DNA of 64,000 bases, from NCBI RefSeq assembly GCF_016862995.1, contig NZ_BOOA01000018.1, forward strand, positions 1 through 64,000, written 5' to 3'. Below are positions 1 to 8,400 of the stretch, in pieces. Numbering within the stretch: position 1 is the first letter of the stretch; every line of letters starts with the position of its first letter. The notes beneath the pieces are model-generated. The model did not search any database and was not told the DNA's origin. It saw only the letters and a list, made by a program, of their open reading frames with translations. Both the position numbers and the translations under genes were made by a program. This stretch comes from Acrocarpospora phusangensis (GTDB taxonomy: Bacteria > Actinomycetota > Actinomycetes > Streptosporangiales > Streptosporangiaceae).

Positions 1-867
1 CGGCAGCGCCGAGGCCGAGTGCAGGATGGTGCCCAGAGTGTCCAGGACCTCCGGACGCCGGCGGACCTCCTCGATGAAGGCAGGCACGAGCGGGCTGGGC
101 GCATAAGTGAAATTCGAACCCTCGCGGATCATGGCGTCCACCCAGGCATCGGGATCGCGCCCGGCCATGAACGAGAGTGTGCCGCCCAGGTAGAGGTGAG
201 GCAGGATCACCCCCCAGAGCCCGGCCACGAACGAGAACGTCCCGGTGAACGCGCACCGACTCCCGGCGGAGAGCCGGTAGTGGAACGGAATGTGCCGGAT
301 GATCCGCGTGAGGGTGGCGTCGGAGAACACCACCCCTTTGGGCGTTCCGGTCGTGCCGCTGGTGTAGCCGATGACGGCGGGATGCCCGCCGGGGGCGGGA
401 TCAGGCAGCCGGTCGGACGCCTGGCGGAGCAGATCCGTGTAGCGGGTTCCCACGATCGGGTCGTCGCCGATCGTGACCACGACCCCGAGGTCGTACAGGC
501 CCGGGAGCTCCGAGACCACCCCGGCCCGGCCCGACGTGACGACGAAAGCGCGCACATCGGCGTCGGCCAGGATCTCGGCCACCTCGGGAGCCGTCAGCCG
601 GTCGTTCACGTGCACCGCCGTGAAGCCGCCGAAAGCGCAGGCCAGGTACGCCTCCAGCGTCTCCACCCGGTCCTCGGCCATGAGGGCCACCCGATCGCCG
701 GGCCGTACGCCATGGGCGTGCAGCGCGTTCGCGAACCGGGCAGCCGATCGGCCCAGTTCGGTGTAGCTGCGGCGCTCGCCGCGGACGGCGATCGCGGTCC
801 GGTCGCCGAAGCGCCGGACCGCGTTGGCCAGCAGCCCGCCCCAGGTGTCCGGGGAGCGTGCGGTCAC
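1..867 (-). CDS. AMP-dependent acyl-CoA synthetase/ligase (3' part beyond window)
   Basis: Adenylate-forming ligase, expected to activate a carboxylic acid to an acyl-adenylate and then an acyl-CoA thioester. I translated the reverse strand from a GTG at 867, whose GTGA overlaps the stop of the upstream SnoaL-like gene. The frame stays open for all 289 visible codons. The N-terminal motif TWGGLLANAVRRFGDRTAI is typical of the family, and the P-loop-like motif YTSGTTGTPKG starts at residue 168. The A8 hinge and catalytic C-terminal lysine lie off the window. It is the last visible gene of a leftward operon that also carries a second ligase and a LIV-type importer, which suggests activation of an imported acid. 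The substrate cannot be read from the sequence. Confidence 0.85.
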   Translation of the reverse strand, partial: MTARSPDTWGGLLANAVRRFGDRTAIAVRGERRSYTELGRSAARFANALHAHGVRPGDRVALMAEDRVETLEAYLACAFGGFTAVHVNDRLTAPEVAEILADADVRAFVVTSGRAGVVSELPGLYDLGVVVTIGDDPIVGTRYTDLLRQASDRLPDPAPGGHPAVIGYTSGTTGTPKGVVFSDATLTRIIRHIPFHYRLSAGSRCAFTGTFSFVAGLWGVILPHLYLGGTLSFMAGRDPDAWVDAMIREGSNFTYAPSPLVPAFIEEVRRRPEVLDTLGTILHSASALP

Positions 868-1259
868 GCCGCGAAGTCCTGGGCCAGGCCCATGCCGCGC
901 AGCAGCGTGGCCCGGTCGTAGTATTCGAGCCACTCGGTGACCAGCCCGTCCCGGATGGTCAGCACGCCCACCACCGGCACTTCGCCGTGGCTGCCGCGCA
1001 CGTCGAAGACATCCAGGCGCTCCATGAAGACCCGGCCGCCGATCACGCCCATCGCGCGGATCTGCAGGCTGAGCCGTTCCAGGCCGTCGGTCAGCACCGT
1101 CAGCCGGTTCCTGATCGCCTCCCGCCCGGTCAGCGGCTCCTGCATCACGCTGTGCAGGACCCCGTCGGGCGCGAACAGGCCGACCACCCGCTCCCAGTCG
1201 AGCGTGTTCCACGCCTCGACCATGTCCCTGGCCACGGCCAGCCGCTCCTCGTCGTTCAC
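864..1259 (-). CDS. SnoaL/NTF2-like small protein (limonene-epoxide-hydrolase type)
   Basis: 131 residues with the cone-shaped NTF2-like pattern: helical N-terminus (ARDMVEAWNTLDWERVVGLF), then APDGVLHS and strands ending in WLEYYDRATLLRGMGL. Members of this fold are small isomerases, dehydratases and epoxide hydrolases, or non-catalytic binding proteins, so the reaction is unknown. The ATG at 1259 overlaps the stop of the upstream ligase (ATGA), and its own stop overlaps the GTG of the downstream ligase, so it is embedded in the operon and probably acts on the same pathway. The length is normal for the fold. Confidence 0.75.
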   Translation of the reverse strand: MNDEERLAVARDMVEAWNTLDWERVVGLFAPDGVLHSVMQEPLTGREAIRNRLTVLTDGLERLSLQIRAMGVIGGRVFMERLDVFDVRGSHGEVPVVGVLTIRDGLVTEWLEYYDRATLLRGMGLAQDFAA

Positions 1260-2938
1260 GCGTCCCCCTCCGCGATCTCCTGGCGGAGCTCGCGCTTGAG
1301 AATCTTGCCGACCGGGTTGCGGGGCAGCGCGCCCCGCACCTCCAGCCGTTCCGGCAGCTTGTACGAGGCGATCTTCGCCTCACGGAGAAACGCGACCAGG
1401 TCGTCGAGGGAGACCTCGGCGCCCGGCGCGGGAACCACGACGGCGCAGACCTTCTCGCCCAGCACCTCGTCGGGGTAGCCCACCACGGCCACCTCGGCGA
1501 CCGCCGGATGCCCGGCGAGCAGGCCCTCCAGCTCGGCGGGGGCGATGTTCATGCCGCCTCTGATGATCAGGTCCTTGGCGCGGTCGACGTAGCGGAGGAA
1601 CTCGCCGCGCTCGCCGTCGATCACGAAGACGTCGCCGGTGCGCAGGTAGCCCTGCTCGTCGAACGGGTCGGGGAGCCGGGCGCCGTTCAGGTACCCGGCG
1701 AAGACGGTCGGGCCCTTGATGCGGAGTTCGCCGGGCACGCCGGGTTCGGTGACCTCCGTACCGGTCTCCGGGTCGACGAGCCGGACCGAGACCTGGCGGG
1801 AGATCCTGCTGGACCAGGTGACGCCGGGCACGCCGTACCGGGGGAAGAAGCGGGCCCGCTGGGCCGGGTCGGGCACGTCGTGGGGGTCGGTGAGCAGGGC
1901 GATGCCCTCGTTGGAGCCGAAGAAGTTGACGATGCCGATGCCGTGGTCCTCCTGCCAGCCGCGCACCATCGACGGGGCCAGCGGCACCGAGCCCGACCCG
2001 ATCAGCCGCAGCGACGAGATGTCCGCCCGGGCGAGCAGTTCGGCCCTCGCCAGCAGCAGCGTGAGCAGCGCGGGCGGAGCGACCGTGTACGTCACCCGCT
2101 CCGCGCTGATCTGCCCCAGGAACGTCGGCAGGTCGAACGGGTGGTGCTGGACCAGCACGCCGCCGACCCGCAGCCACGGCAGGAACATGCCGTTGATCCC
2201 GGCCATGTTGACCATCGGGAACGGGTTCAGCAGCACGTCGTCGCCGGTCAGCCGGGGTGCGTCCACGGTCGCCCAGCTCATCGCCAGCCAGTCGTAGTGG
2301 GTGCGCGGCACGCCCTTCGGGGTGCTCTCGGTGCCGGAGGTCCAGCAGATGGTGACGCAGTCGTTGGGGTCGGCCGGGTTGGCGGCGGCGTACTTCTCGA
2401 CCTCGTCGCGGGCCGCTGTCAGGTCGAGCGCGGCGAGTTCCCGGGCCAGGCCCTCGCCGTACGCGAAGACGGGCACGCCGGACGCCTGCCGCGCCTCGTC
2501 GGCGAGCCGCCGGTCGCCCATCGCGGCAACGGTGAGGAAGGCGGCGAACCCGGCCAGAGCGCCGAGTTCGCGCACCTCGTGCTCCCGGTACTGCACGGGC
2601 AGCGGCGACACGACCACGCGCAGCCGCCAGCAGGCCAGGTAGACGGTCACCAGCTCGACCGTGTTGGGCAGCTGCACGGCCAGCACGTCGCCGGCGCGCA
2701 GGCCGCGCCGCAGCAGCACGGCCGCCAGCCTGCTCACCTCGTCGTCCAGCTCCCGCCAGGTGAGCCGGCGCGGCTCCATGCCGGCCAGCGCGGCCTTGTT
2801 GGCCGGATCGACCAGGGCGAGCCGGTCCGGTTCCGCGGCGACCCTGGCCCGGAACAGCTCGTCCATCGTCTCGTCGGACCACCAGCCGAGGGCGGTGTAC
2901 TCCGCCACCCGGCCGGCGGGGTGCAAACCTCGTGTCAT
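1256..2938 (-). CDS. AMP-dependent acyl-CoA synthetase/ligase
   Basis: 560-residue adenylate-forming enzyme. The ATG at 2938 begins MTRGLHPAGRVAEYTALGWW. The open frame extends further upstream, but that part overlaps the binding-protein gene and is not family-like. Motifs: TSGTESTPKG at 200-209 (slightly unusual, ES in place of TG), FGSNEGIALL in the adenine-binding region, YLRTGDVFVIDG hinge aspartate, and RNPVGKILKRELR with the acylation lysine near the C-terminus. The N-terminal GWWSDETMDELF pattern recalls cyclohexanecarboxylate/benzoate-type CoA ligases, which is a weak hint of an alicyclic or aromatic acid substrate. It starts 8 bp after the binding-protein stop and overlaps the next gene by ATGA. 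Confidence 0.9.
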   Translation of the reverse strand: MTRGLHPAGRVAEYTALGWWSDETMDELFRARVAAEPDRLALVDPANKAALAGMEPRRLTWRELDDEVSRLAAVLLRRGLRAGDVLAVQLPNTVELVTVYLACWRLRVVVSPLPVQYREHEVRELGALAGFAAFLTVAAMGDRRLADEARQASGVPVFAYGEGLARELAALDLTAARDEVEKYAAANPADPNDCVTICWTSGTESTPKGVPRTHYDWLAMSWATVDAPRLTGDDVLLNPFPMVNMAGINGMFLPWLRVGGVLVQHHPFDLPTFLGQISAERVTYTVAPPALLTLLLARAELLARADISSLRLIGSGSVPLAPSMVRGWQEDHGIGIVNFFGSNEGIALLTDPHDVPDPAQRARFFPRYGVPGVTWSSRISRQVSVRLVDPETGTEVTEPGVPGELRIKGPTVFAGYLNGARLPDPFDEQGYLRTGDVFVIDGERGEFLRYVDRAKDLIIRGGMNIAPAELEGLLAGHPAVAEVAVVGYPDEVLGEKVCAVVVPAPGAEVSLDDLVAFLREAKIASYKLPERLEVRGALPRNPVGKILKRELRQEIAEGDA

Positions 2939-2946
2939 CGCCCGGC

Positions 2947-4260
2947 TCACTGGTAGTTCTGCGAGATGTCGATGACGTCGCCCTGCGCCTCGAAGGTCTT
3001 CTTCTCGGCCGACCAGGCGAACGGGCGGAACGCCATGATGCCCAGGGCCTGGGTGGGCGTCACCTTCCAGTCGATGCCGTCGATGAACATCGGCGGGTGG
3101 TAGCTCTGGGTCCTGGCCGCGTTCATGATGCCGAGCCTGCTCAGGCCGTCCGGGGAGGCGGCGGCCTTGGTGAAGGCGTCCACCATCAGGTCGCCGACGA
3201 CCCAGCCGTTGACCGTGTAGTTGTTCAGCGGCAGCTTGTTGCCCTGCGCCTCCAGGTCGGCCAGGTACTGCTTGACGCCGGGGTCGTCGGCGTAGATCGG
3301 GTTGCCCGGGTCCTTCAGCCAGACCATGATCTGCTGACCGTCGGCGGCGTCCCCGGCGGGCTCGTACAGGGTCTTGCCGTCCACGCAGTTGGCGGGCTGG
3401 ATGAACGTCTCCGGCTTCCAGCCGGCCCGGCCGACCGCCATGCTGAGCGCCAGGCAGTCGGTGGTCACCCCGGCGTCCACCAGCACCTTCGCGCCGCTGG
3501 CCTTGAGGGTGGTGGCGGCCGCGTTCGGGTCGGTCAGCGGCGCCTCCTTGACGATCTTGATGTTGCTGCCCTCGATGGCCTTCTTGAAGCCGTTCGCGTA
3601 CCCCTGGCCGGACTCGGTCTGGTTGGCGGCGAGGGCGACGTCGACGCCGTCCGGGTACTTCTGCTTCAGCTGGGCGACCACGACGGCCATCTCCACCTCG
3701 GCGGAGGGCAGGTACTCGGTGGTCCACGGGAAGTTCACGGCGTCCCGGTAGGCGGGCACCGACGCCTGGCCGAACAGCAGCGGCACGCACGCCTCGTTCT
3801 GGTCGTCGGCGATGGCGTTGAGCTGGCCGGAGCCGAACGTGCTGAGCACGTGCACGCCGTCGGCCTGGATCAGCTCGCCCACGTTGGCCTTGGCCTTCTC
3901 CGGGTTGAACGCGTCGTCCCTGGCCACCACCTCCAGCTTCACCCCGCCGATGCCGCCGGCCGCGTTGGCGACCGCGAAGCGGGACTTCATGCCGTCGATG
4001 ACCGCGCCCACCGCCTGGGCCAGCGGCCCGGACAGGGCGGCGCTCCAGCCGACCTTCAGGGTGCCGGTGATCGGCTGGGCGGCGGCGGCCGGGTCGGCGC
4101 AGCCGTCGGTCGGGGTCACGCTCGCGGCCGAGGAGGCGGGGGCGGCGGCCGTGGCGGCGGGATCGGCGGGGGAGGCGGGGGCGGCCGTCTCGCCCCCGCC
4201 GCAGCCCGCGGCGAGCAGGACGGCGGACAGGCCGACGGCGGCCAGGTATCGGTTTCTCAC
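2947..4260 (-). CDS. LIV-type ABC transporter solute-binding lipoprotein
   Basis: 437-residue Peripla_BP_6-type receptor that would deliver ligand to the neighbouring permeases. The GTG at 4260 (GTGA overlap with the permease stop) gives a signal peptide ending in the lipobox LLAAGC, then a Ala/Pro/Thr-rich tether of about 35 residues. The mature part starts KVGWSAALSGPLAQAVG and contains VVARDDAFNPEKAKANVGEL, the typical first lobe of the branched-chain amino acid receptor family. Such receptors bind amino acids, amides, urea or aromatic acids. The linked acyl-CoA ligases argue for a carboxylic acid, which is inference. Confidence 0.9.
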   Translation of the reverse strand: MRNRYLAAVGLSAVLLAAGCGGGETAAPASPADPAATAAAPASSAASVTPTDGCADPAAAAQPITGTLKVGWSAALSGPLAQAVGAVIDGMKSRFAVANAAGGIGGVKLEVVARDDAFNPEKAKANVGELIQADGVHVLSTFGSGQLNAIADDQNEACVPLLFGQASVPAYRDAVNFPWTTEYLPSAEVEMAVVVAQLKQKYPDGVDVALAANQTESGQGYANGFKKAIEGSNIKIVKEAPLTDPNAAATTLKASGAKVLVDAGVTTDCLALSMAVGRAGWKPETFIQPANCVDGKTLYEPAGDAADGQQIMVWLKDPGNPIYADDPGVKQYLADLEAQGNKLPLNNYTVNGWVVGDLMVDAFTKAAASPDGLSRLGIMNAARTQSYHPPMFIDGIDWKVTPTQALGIMAFRPFAWSAEKKTFEAQGDVIDISQNYQ

Positions 4261-5282
4261 GGGCGTTCTCCCTGGTTTTCGTGGGGGGCGATGCGGATGA
4301 AGCGCCCGAGGAAGCGGCCGGCGACCCCGGCGATCCCTTCGGGCATCAGGAAGACGATGGCGATGAGGACCGCCCCGAAGATCACCCCGGACACGTGGCC
4401 GGAGGCCAGGTCGGCGGTGAAGTAGGGCAGGTAGACGACGGCGAACGCGCCGACGACCGGGCCGAACAGGGTGGCCGCGCCGCCCAGGAACAGGCCGGTG
4501 ATGAGCTCGATCGACTTGAGCAGCGTGAACGAGCCGTCGGGGGAGAGGGCGCCGACGTACATGGCGAACAGGCTTCCGGCCAGGCCGGTGACGGCGCCGG
4601 AGAGCCCGAAGACGGTGGTCTTCACGGTCGCCAGCCGGACCCCGGAGGCCGCCGCGGCGATCTCGTTGTCCCGGGTGGCGATCATGGCGATGCCGAGGCG
4701 GCTGCGGGTGAGGTTGCGGACCAGCACCAGCGTGATCAGCAGGGCCGCCGCGCTCACCCAGTAGAGCCAGATGCCGCGCTGCGGCACGGTCAGCCCGGTC
4801 CACTCCGGCGGGGCCAGCTGCCGCGACCGGATCACCAGCCCGGCCGCGCCGCCGGTGAGGTCCTCGAACCTGCGTACCACCTCGGGGAAGGCCACCCCGA
4901 CGGCCAGCGTGACCAGGGCCAGGTAGAGGCCGCGGATGCGGAGCGCGGGCAGGCCGACCACGAAGCCGAGCACGGCGCACAGCAGCACCGCGAGCGGGAT
5001 GGTGGTCATGGGGGCGGCGCCGTACGTGACGACCATGACCCCGGTCGTGTAAGCGCCGAGCCCGAAGAACGCCGAATGCCCGATGGACAGCAGCCCCGTG
5101 TACCCGGTGGCCAGGTTGAGGCCGCTGATCGCGATGGCGAAGATCATCACATTGGTGAGCTGGCCGACCCGGAACGCCTCCATGGTCGCGCCGAGCAGCA
5201 GCGCGCCGGCGGCGGCGGCCAGGCCGGCGATCTGCAGCCCGCGGTGGGCGGCCGATCCGGTGCGCACGTGGATGGGGGTCAC
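4257..5282 (-). CDS. LIV-type ABC transporter permease (LivM-like)
   Basis: 341-residue integral membrane subunit. The GTG at 5282 overlaps the previous stop. It carries about ten hydrophobic segments and the family signature GYTGLLSIGHSAFFGLGAYTTGV near residue 60 (LivM type, where LivH has VNLAHG). The coupling-helix region reads AMIATRDNEIAAAASGVRLATVKTTVFGLSG, and a late GLFLGGAATLFGPVVGAF follows. It pairs with the LivH-like gene upstream in the same operon. The 4-bp overlaps on both sides indicate translational coupling. Confidence 0.92.
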   Translation of the reverse strand: MTPIHVRTGSAAHRGLQIAGLAAAAGALLLGATMEAFRVGQLTNVMIFAIAISGLNLATGYTGLLSIGHSAFFGLGAYTTGVMVVTYGAAPMTTIPLAVLLCAVLGFVVGLPALRIRGLYLALVTLAVGVAFPEVVRRFEDLTGGAAGLVIRSRQLAPPEWTGLTVPQRGIWLYWVSAAALLITLVLVRNLTRSRLGIAMIATRDNEIAAAASGVRLATVKTTVFGLSGAVTGLAGSLFAMYVGALSPDGSFTLLKSIELITGLFLGGAATLFGPVVGAFAVVYLPYFTADLASGHVSGVIFGAVLIAIVFLMPEGIAGVAGRFLGRFIRIAPHENQGERP

Positions 5283-6175
5283 AGGCGCTCCAGCTGCCGG
5301 GTGCCGAACAGGCCGGTCGGCCTGAACAGGAGGATCAGGACGATGACCACCAGCGCCGCCGTCTGCGGCAGGGTGCCGCCGATGAACTCGACGTAGCCGG
5401 TGATGAGGGCCTCCAGCACGCCGATGGCCAGGCCGCCGACGACCGCGCCGACAGGGCTGTCCAGGCCGCCGAAGAGCGCGGCCGCGGAGGCGTAGATGAG
5501 GATCGGGAACATGGTGGTCAGGCTCAGCTGCGTCGCCGAGAGCGGCGTGACCAGCACCCCGGCCAGCGAGCCGACGATCCCGGCCAGGCCCCAGCCGAGC
5601 ATCAGGATGCGCCCGGTGGGCACCCCGCTCAGCGCGGCCGACTCGGCGTTGTCCGCCACCGCCCGCATCTGCAGGCCCAGCCTGGTCCGGTTGAACAGGA
5701 AGAACACGCCCGCGATGAGGGCGAGCACGACCAGCCAGACGCCGAGCGCGTCCCAGTAGAGGCGGGCGCCCGCGACCGGGAAGAAGTCCTCCAGACCGGC
5801 CGGGAACAGGCTGGGCATGGGCTTGGTCTCGGAGTTCCACAGCAGCCCGGCCAGCGCGTTGAACGCGGTGAACAGGCCGAGCGCGACGATCAGCGAGGCC
5901 ATGTCGTTGCGTCTTCGGATCGGCCGGATCAGGGTGCGCTCCACCACCGCCCCGAGCAGGAACCCGGTGGCCCCGGCCGCGAGCGCGCCGGCCCAGATGG
6001 GCAGGCCGACCGTGGTCAGCCACCAGGCCAGGTAGGTGGTGAACAGCGCCATCTCGCCCTGGGCGAAGTTGATCGTCCCGGTGCTCCGGAAGACCACCAC
6101 CAGGGCCAGCGCCATGATCGCGTACACGGCGCCGTTGGTGACGCCGTCGAAGAGCCGTTCAAGGAAGATGTCCAT
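5279..6175 (-). CDS. LIV-type ABC transporter permease (LivH-like)
   Basis: 298-residue membrane subunit beginning MDIFLERLFDGVTNGAVYAIMALALV. It shows the LivH signature GTINFAQGEMAL near residue 35, the cytoplasmic loop MRAVADNAESAALSGVPTGRILMLGW that contacts the ATPases, and a C-terminal VIVLILLFRPTGLFG. Nine bases separate its start from the stop of the LivF-like ATPase gene, and its stop overlaps the LivM-like GTG. Together with the LivM-like protein it would form the transmembrane pore. Confidence 0.92.
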   Translation of the reverse strand: MDIFLERLFDGVTNGAVYAIMALALVVVFRSTGTINFAQGEMALFTTYLAWWLTTVGLPIWAGALAAGATGFLLGAVVERTLIRPIRRRNDMASLIVALGLFTAFNALAGLLWNSETKPMPSLFPAGLEDFFPVAGARLYWDALGVWLVVLALIAGVFFLFNRTRLGLQMRAVADNAESAALSGVPTGRILMLGWGLAGIVGSLAGVLVTPLSATQLSLTTMFPILIYASAAALFGGLDSPVGAVVGGLAIGVLEALITGYVEFIGGTLPQTAALVVIVLILLFRPTGLFGTRQLERL

Positions 6176-6184
6176 GGGTGGTCC

Positions 6185-6895
6185 TCAGTAGCCCAGGTAG
6201 GCGCGCCGGACGGTCTCGTCCTCGCGGAACTCGGCGGCCGTGCCCGACGCGATCACGCGGCCGACCTCCAGCAGGTAGACCCGGCCGGCCAGGGCCAGCG
6301 CCAGCTCCGCGTTCTGCTCCACCAGCAGCAGCGAGACGCCCTGCTCCCGGTTGATCGTCGCCAGGATGCCGAACAGCTCGGCCACGATCTTGGGGGCCAG
6401 GCCCAGGCTGGGCTCGTCGCAGAGCAGCAGGCGGGGGCGGCTCATCAGGGCGCGGGCCACGGCCAGCATCTGCTGCTCGCCGCCGGACAGGGTGCCCGCG
6501 GCCTGGCCGGTCCGCTCCGCCAGCACGGGGAAGACGCCGCACCAGCGCTCGATGTCCTCCTTGATGCCGCGCTTGTCGCGGCGTAACGCGGCGCCGACGT
6601 GCAGGTTCTCCAGGACCGTGAGGTGCGGGAAGGTGCCGCGGCCCTGCGGGACCAGGCTGACGCCGCGGGCCACCACGGCGTCCGGGCGCAGGCCGGCCAG
6701 CGGCGAGCCCTCGAACTCCACCCGGCCGCCGAAGCCGATCAGGCCGGCCAGGGCGCGCATCGTGGTGGTCTTGCCCGCGCCGTTGGCGCCGAGCACGACG
6801 ACGGCCTCGCCTTCCTCGATGGTCAGGTCCACGCCGTGCAGGACGCGGGCCTGGCCGTACCCGGCGGTGAGGTTCTGGACGGAGAGCAGGGTCAT
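6185..6895 (-). CDS. LIV-type ABC transporter ATPase (LivF-like)
   Basis: 236-residue nucleotide-binding subunit. Walker A GANGAGKT at 36-43, signature LSGGEQQM from 136, Walker B LLLCDEP from 156, and switch histidine region replaced by LLVEQNAELAL, as is usual for LivF. The short form without a C-terminal extension, ending in TVRRAYLGY, is typical of LivF. The ATG at 6895 overlaps the upstream LivG-like stop (ATGA). It would power import with the LivG-like partner. Confidence 0.93.
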   Translation of the reverse strand: MTLLSVQNLTAGYGQARVLHGVDLTIEEGEAVVVLGANGAGKTTTMRALAGLIGFGGRVEFEGSPLAGLRPDAVVARGVSLVPQGRGTFPHLTVLENLHVGAALRRDKRGIKEDIERWCGVFPVLAERTGQAAGTLSGGEQQMLAVARALMSRPRLLLCDEPSLGLAPKIVAELFGILATINREQGVSLLLVEQNAELALALAGRVYLLEVGRVIASGTAAEFREDETVRRAYLGY

Positions 6896-7686
6896 GACGC
6901 CTTCCCGAGGTAGGCCTCGATGACGCGGCGTTCTGCGCGCACCTCGTCGGGGGTGCCGTCGGCGATCTTGCGGCCGAACTCCATGGCCACGACGTGATCG
7001 GAGATGCTCATCACCAGGCCCATGTGGTGCTCGACCAGCAGCGCGCCGAGGTCGTGGTCGCGGCGCAGCCGCAGGATCAGGTCGCCGAGGTCGCGCACCT
7101 CCGCGTGGGTGAGCCCGCCGGCGGGCTCGTCGAGCAGCAGCAGCCTCGGCCGCGCGGCCAGCGCGCGGGCCAGTTCCACCCGTTTCAGCGTCCCGTACGG
7201 CAGGCCGTGCGCGGGCCGGTGGGCGACGTCGGTCAGGTCCAGCTCGGCCAGGATGTCCATGGCCTCGCCCTCGATCCTGCGCTGCCGGGACCGGGTGCCA
7301 GGCCAGCCGAGCAGCGCGGCGGCGAAGCCGGCCTGGTGCCGCGCGTGCGCCCCGGCCACGGTGTTCTGCAGCACGGTCAGCGACGGGAACAGGGCCAGGT
7401 TCTGGAAGGTACGGGCGATGCCGAGCCGGACCACGTCGTGCGGGCGGACCCGGGCCAGGTCGGTGTCCCCGAAGCTGACGCCGCCGGAGTCGGGGCGGTA
7501 GATCCGGGTCACGCAGTTGAACAGGGTGGTCTTGCCGGCTCCGTTGGGGCCGATCAGGCCGCAGATCTCGCCGGGGGCGACGGTGAAGCCGACGCCGTCG
7601 AGCGCCGCGACGCCGCCGAAGCGCAGGGTCACGTCGGTCACGGTGAGGGCGGGCCGGTCGGTTCCGGTCGTGCGAACCATCTGCAT
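6892..7686 (-). CDS. LIV-type ABC transporter ATPase (LivG-like), first gene of leftward operon
   Basis: 264-residue nucleotide-binding subunit: Walker A GPNGAGKT near 42-49, LivG-typical long insert with GIARTFQNLALFPSLTVLQN, signature region PYGTLKRVELARAL (degenerate LSGGQ, common in LivG), Walker B LLLLDEPAGGL, and H-loop VEHHMGLVM. The ATG at 7686 lies about 7 bases after a GGAGC ribosome-binding site. As first gene of the operon it faces the divergent SnoaL-like gene across 186 bp that hold an inverted-repeat pair. Confidence 0.93.
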   Translation of the reverse strand: MQMVRTTGTDRPALTVTDVTLRFGGVAALDGVGFTVAPGEICGLIGPNGAGKTTLFNCVTRIYRPDSGGVSFGDTDLARVRPHDVVRLGIARTFQNLALFPSLTVLQNTVAGAHARHQAGFAAALLGWPGTRSRQRRIEGEAMDILAELDLTDVAHRPAHGLPYGTLKRVELARALAARPRLLLLDEPAGGLTHAEVRDLGDLILRLRRDHDLGALLVEHHMGLVMSISDHVVAMEFGRKIADGTPDEVRAERRVIEAYLGKAS

Positions 7687-7748
7687 CTGACGTGCTCCAA
7701 TGCGAGCTTCATACTTCAGTTAGCAGTGTGTTGCTGGTCACAGCCTTA

Positions 7749-7847
7749 CTACAACAAAGAGAGTAAGGCAGTCAACGGTTCGCAATCCGACCGAAACATC
7801 ACTGCAACCAACCCTGACCCTGGTCTTAGTCACTCTCTTAGTTGTAG
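7749..7847. promoter_or_regulatory. Inverted pair of near-identical 18-bp sites in divergent promoter region
   Basis: Site 1 at 7749-7766 reads ctacaacaaagagagtaa. Site 2 at 7830-7847, read on the reverse strand, is ctacaactaagagagtga. They match at 16 of 18 positions and are oppositely oriented in the 186-bp gap between the leftward importer operon and the rightward SnoaL operon. The symmetry and position suggest a shared regulator site or paired promoter elements. A second CTTAG direct repeat overlaps site 2. No regulator gene sits inside the divergon itself; the nearest is the broken MerR gene after 12647. Confidence 0.5.
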
Positions 7848-7872
7848 CGTGCGGGCAGGACGGAGGTTTGCC

Positions 7873-8400
7873 ATGGACGATCGGCTTCAGGCGCTGCTCG
7901 ACAAACAGGAGATCTACGAGGTGCTGGCGCGGTACCTGCGCGCGGTGGACCGGGGAGATCTGGACGGGGTCGCCGCGTGCTACCTGCCGGGGGCGACCGA
8001 GGACCACGGCGGCGTCTTCGCCGGGAGCGCGACCGACTACGTGGCCGGCATCGCGCGGGTGCTCACCCATCCCCGGAGCAGGACCATGCACGCCATGACG
8101 AACGTGCTCATCGAGCTGGACGGGGATTCGGCGGTGGCCGAGTCGTACGTGACGACGTACTCGCGGGTCAAGACACCCGGCGGTCCCGGGGCCTCGTTCG
8201 TGGGGGCGCGGATCGTGGACCGGCTGGAGCGGCGGGACGGCAGGTGGGGGATCGCGCACCGGGCGCTGGTCTGGGAGTGGAGCCACGACGCGCCGGCGGC
8301 CGAGACGTGGATCTTCGGAATGCTCGTCCCCGATCCCGACACGCTCGCCCGTGGCCGGAAATTTCCGGACGACATCGTGTACACGGGGGGTGCGCAGTGA
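7873..8400 (+). CDS. SnoaL-like protein (nuclear-transport-factor-2 fold)
   Basis: 175 residues, starting at an ATG 6 bases after a GGACGGAGG ribosome-binding site. The N-terminus KQEIYEVLARYLRAVDRGDLD, then HGGVFAGSATDYVAGIARVL and HAMTNVLIELDGDSAVAESYV, match the SnoaL_4 subgroup, which includes steroid- and bile-acid-type dehydratases and many uncharacterised proteins. A dehydratase or isomerase role is possible but unproven. It is the first gene of a rightward five-gene operon with 4-bp overlaps throughout. Confidence 0.8.
   Translation: MDDRLQALLDKQEIYEVLARYLRAVDRGDLDGVAACYLPGATEDHGGVFAGSATDYVAGIARVLTHPRSRTMHAMTNVLIELDGDSAVAESYVTTYSRVKTPGGPGASFVGARIVDRLERRDGRWGIAHRALVWEWSHDAPAAETWIFGMLVPDPDTLARGRKFPDDIVYTGGAQ

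Noticed and set aside
1508-4425. Very long open frames on the plus strand (1508-2956 and 2932-4425)
   Set aside because: They lie opposite the ligase, receptor and permease genes, are rich in Gly, Arg, His and Val without domain motifs, and arise from GC-rich third positions.
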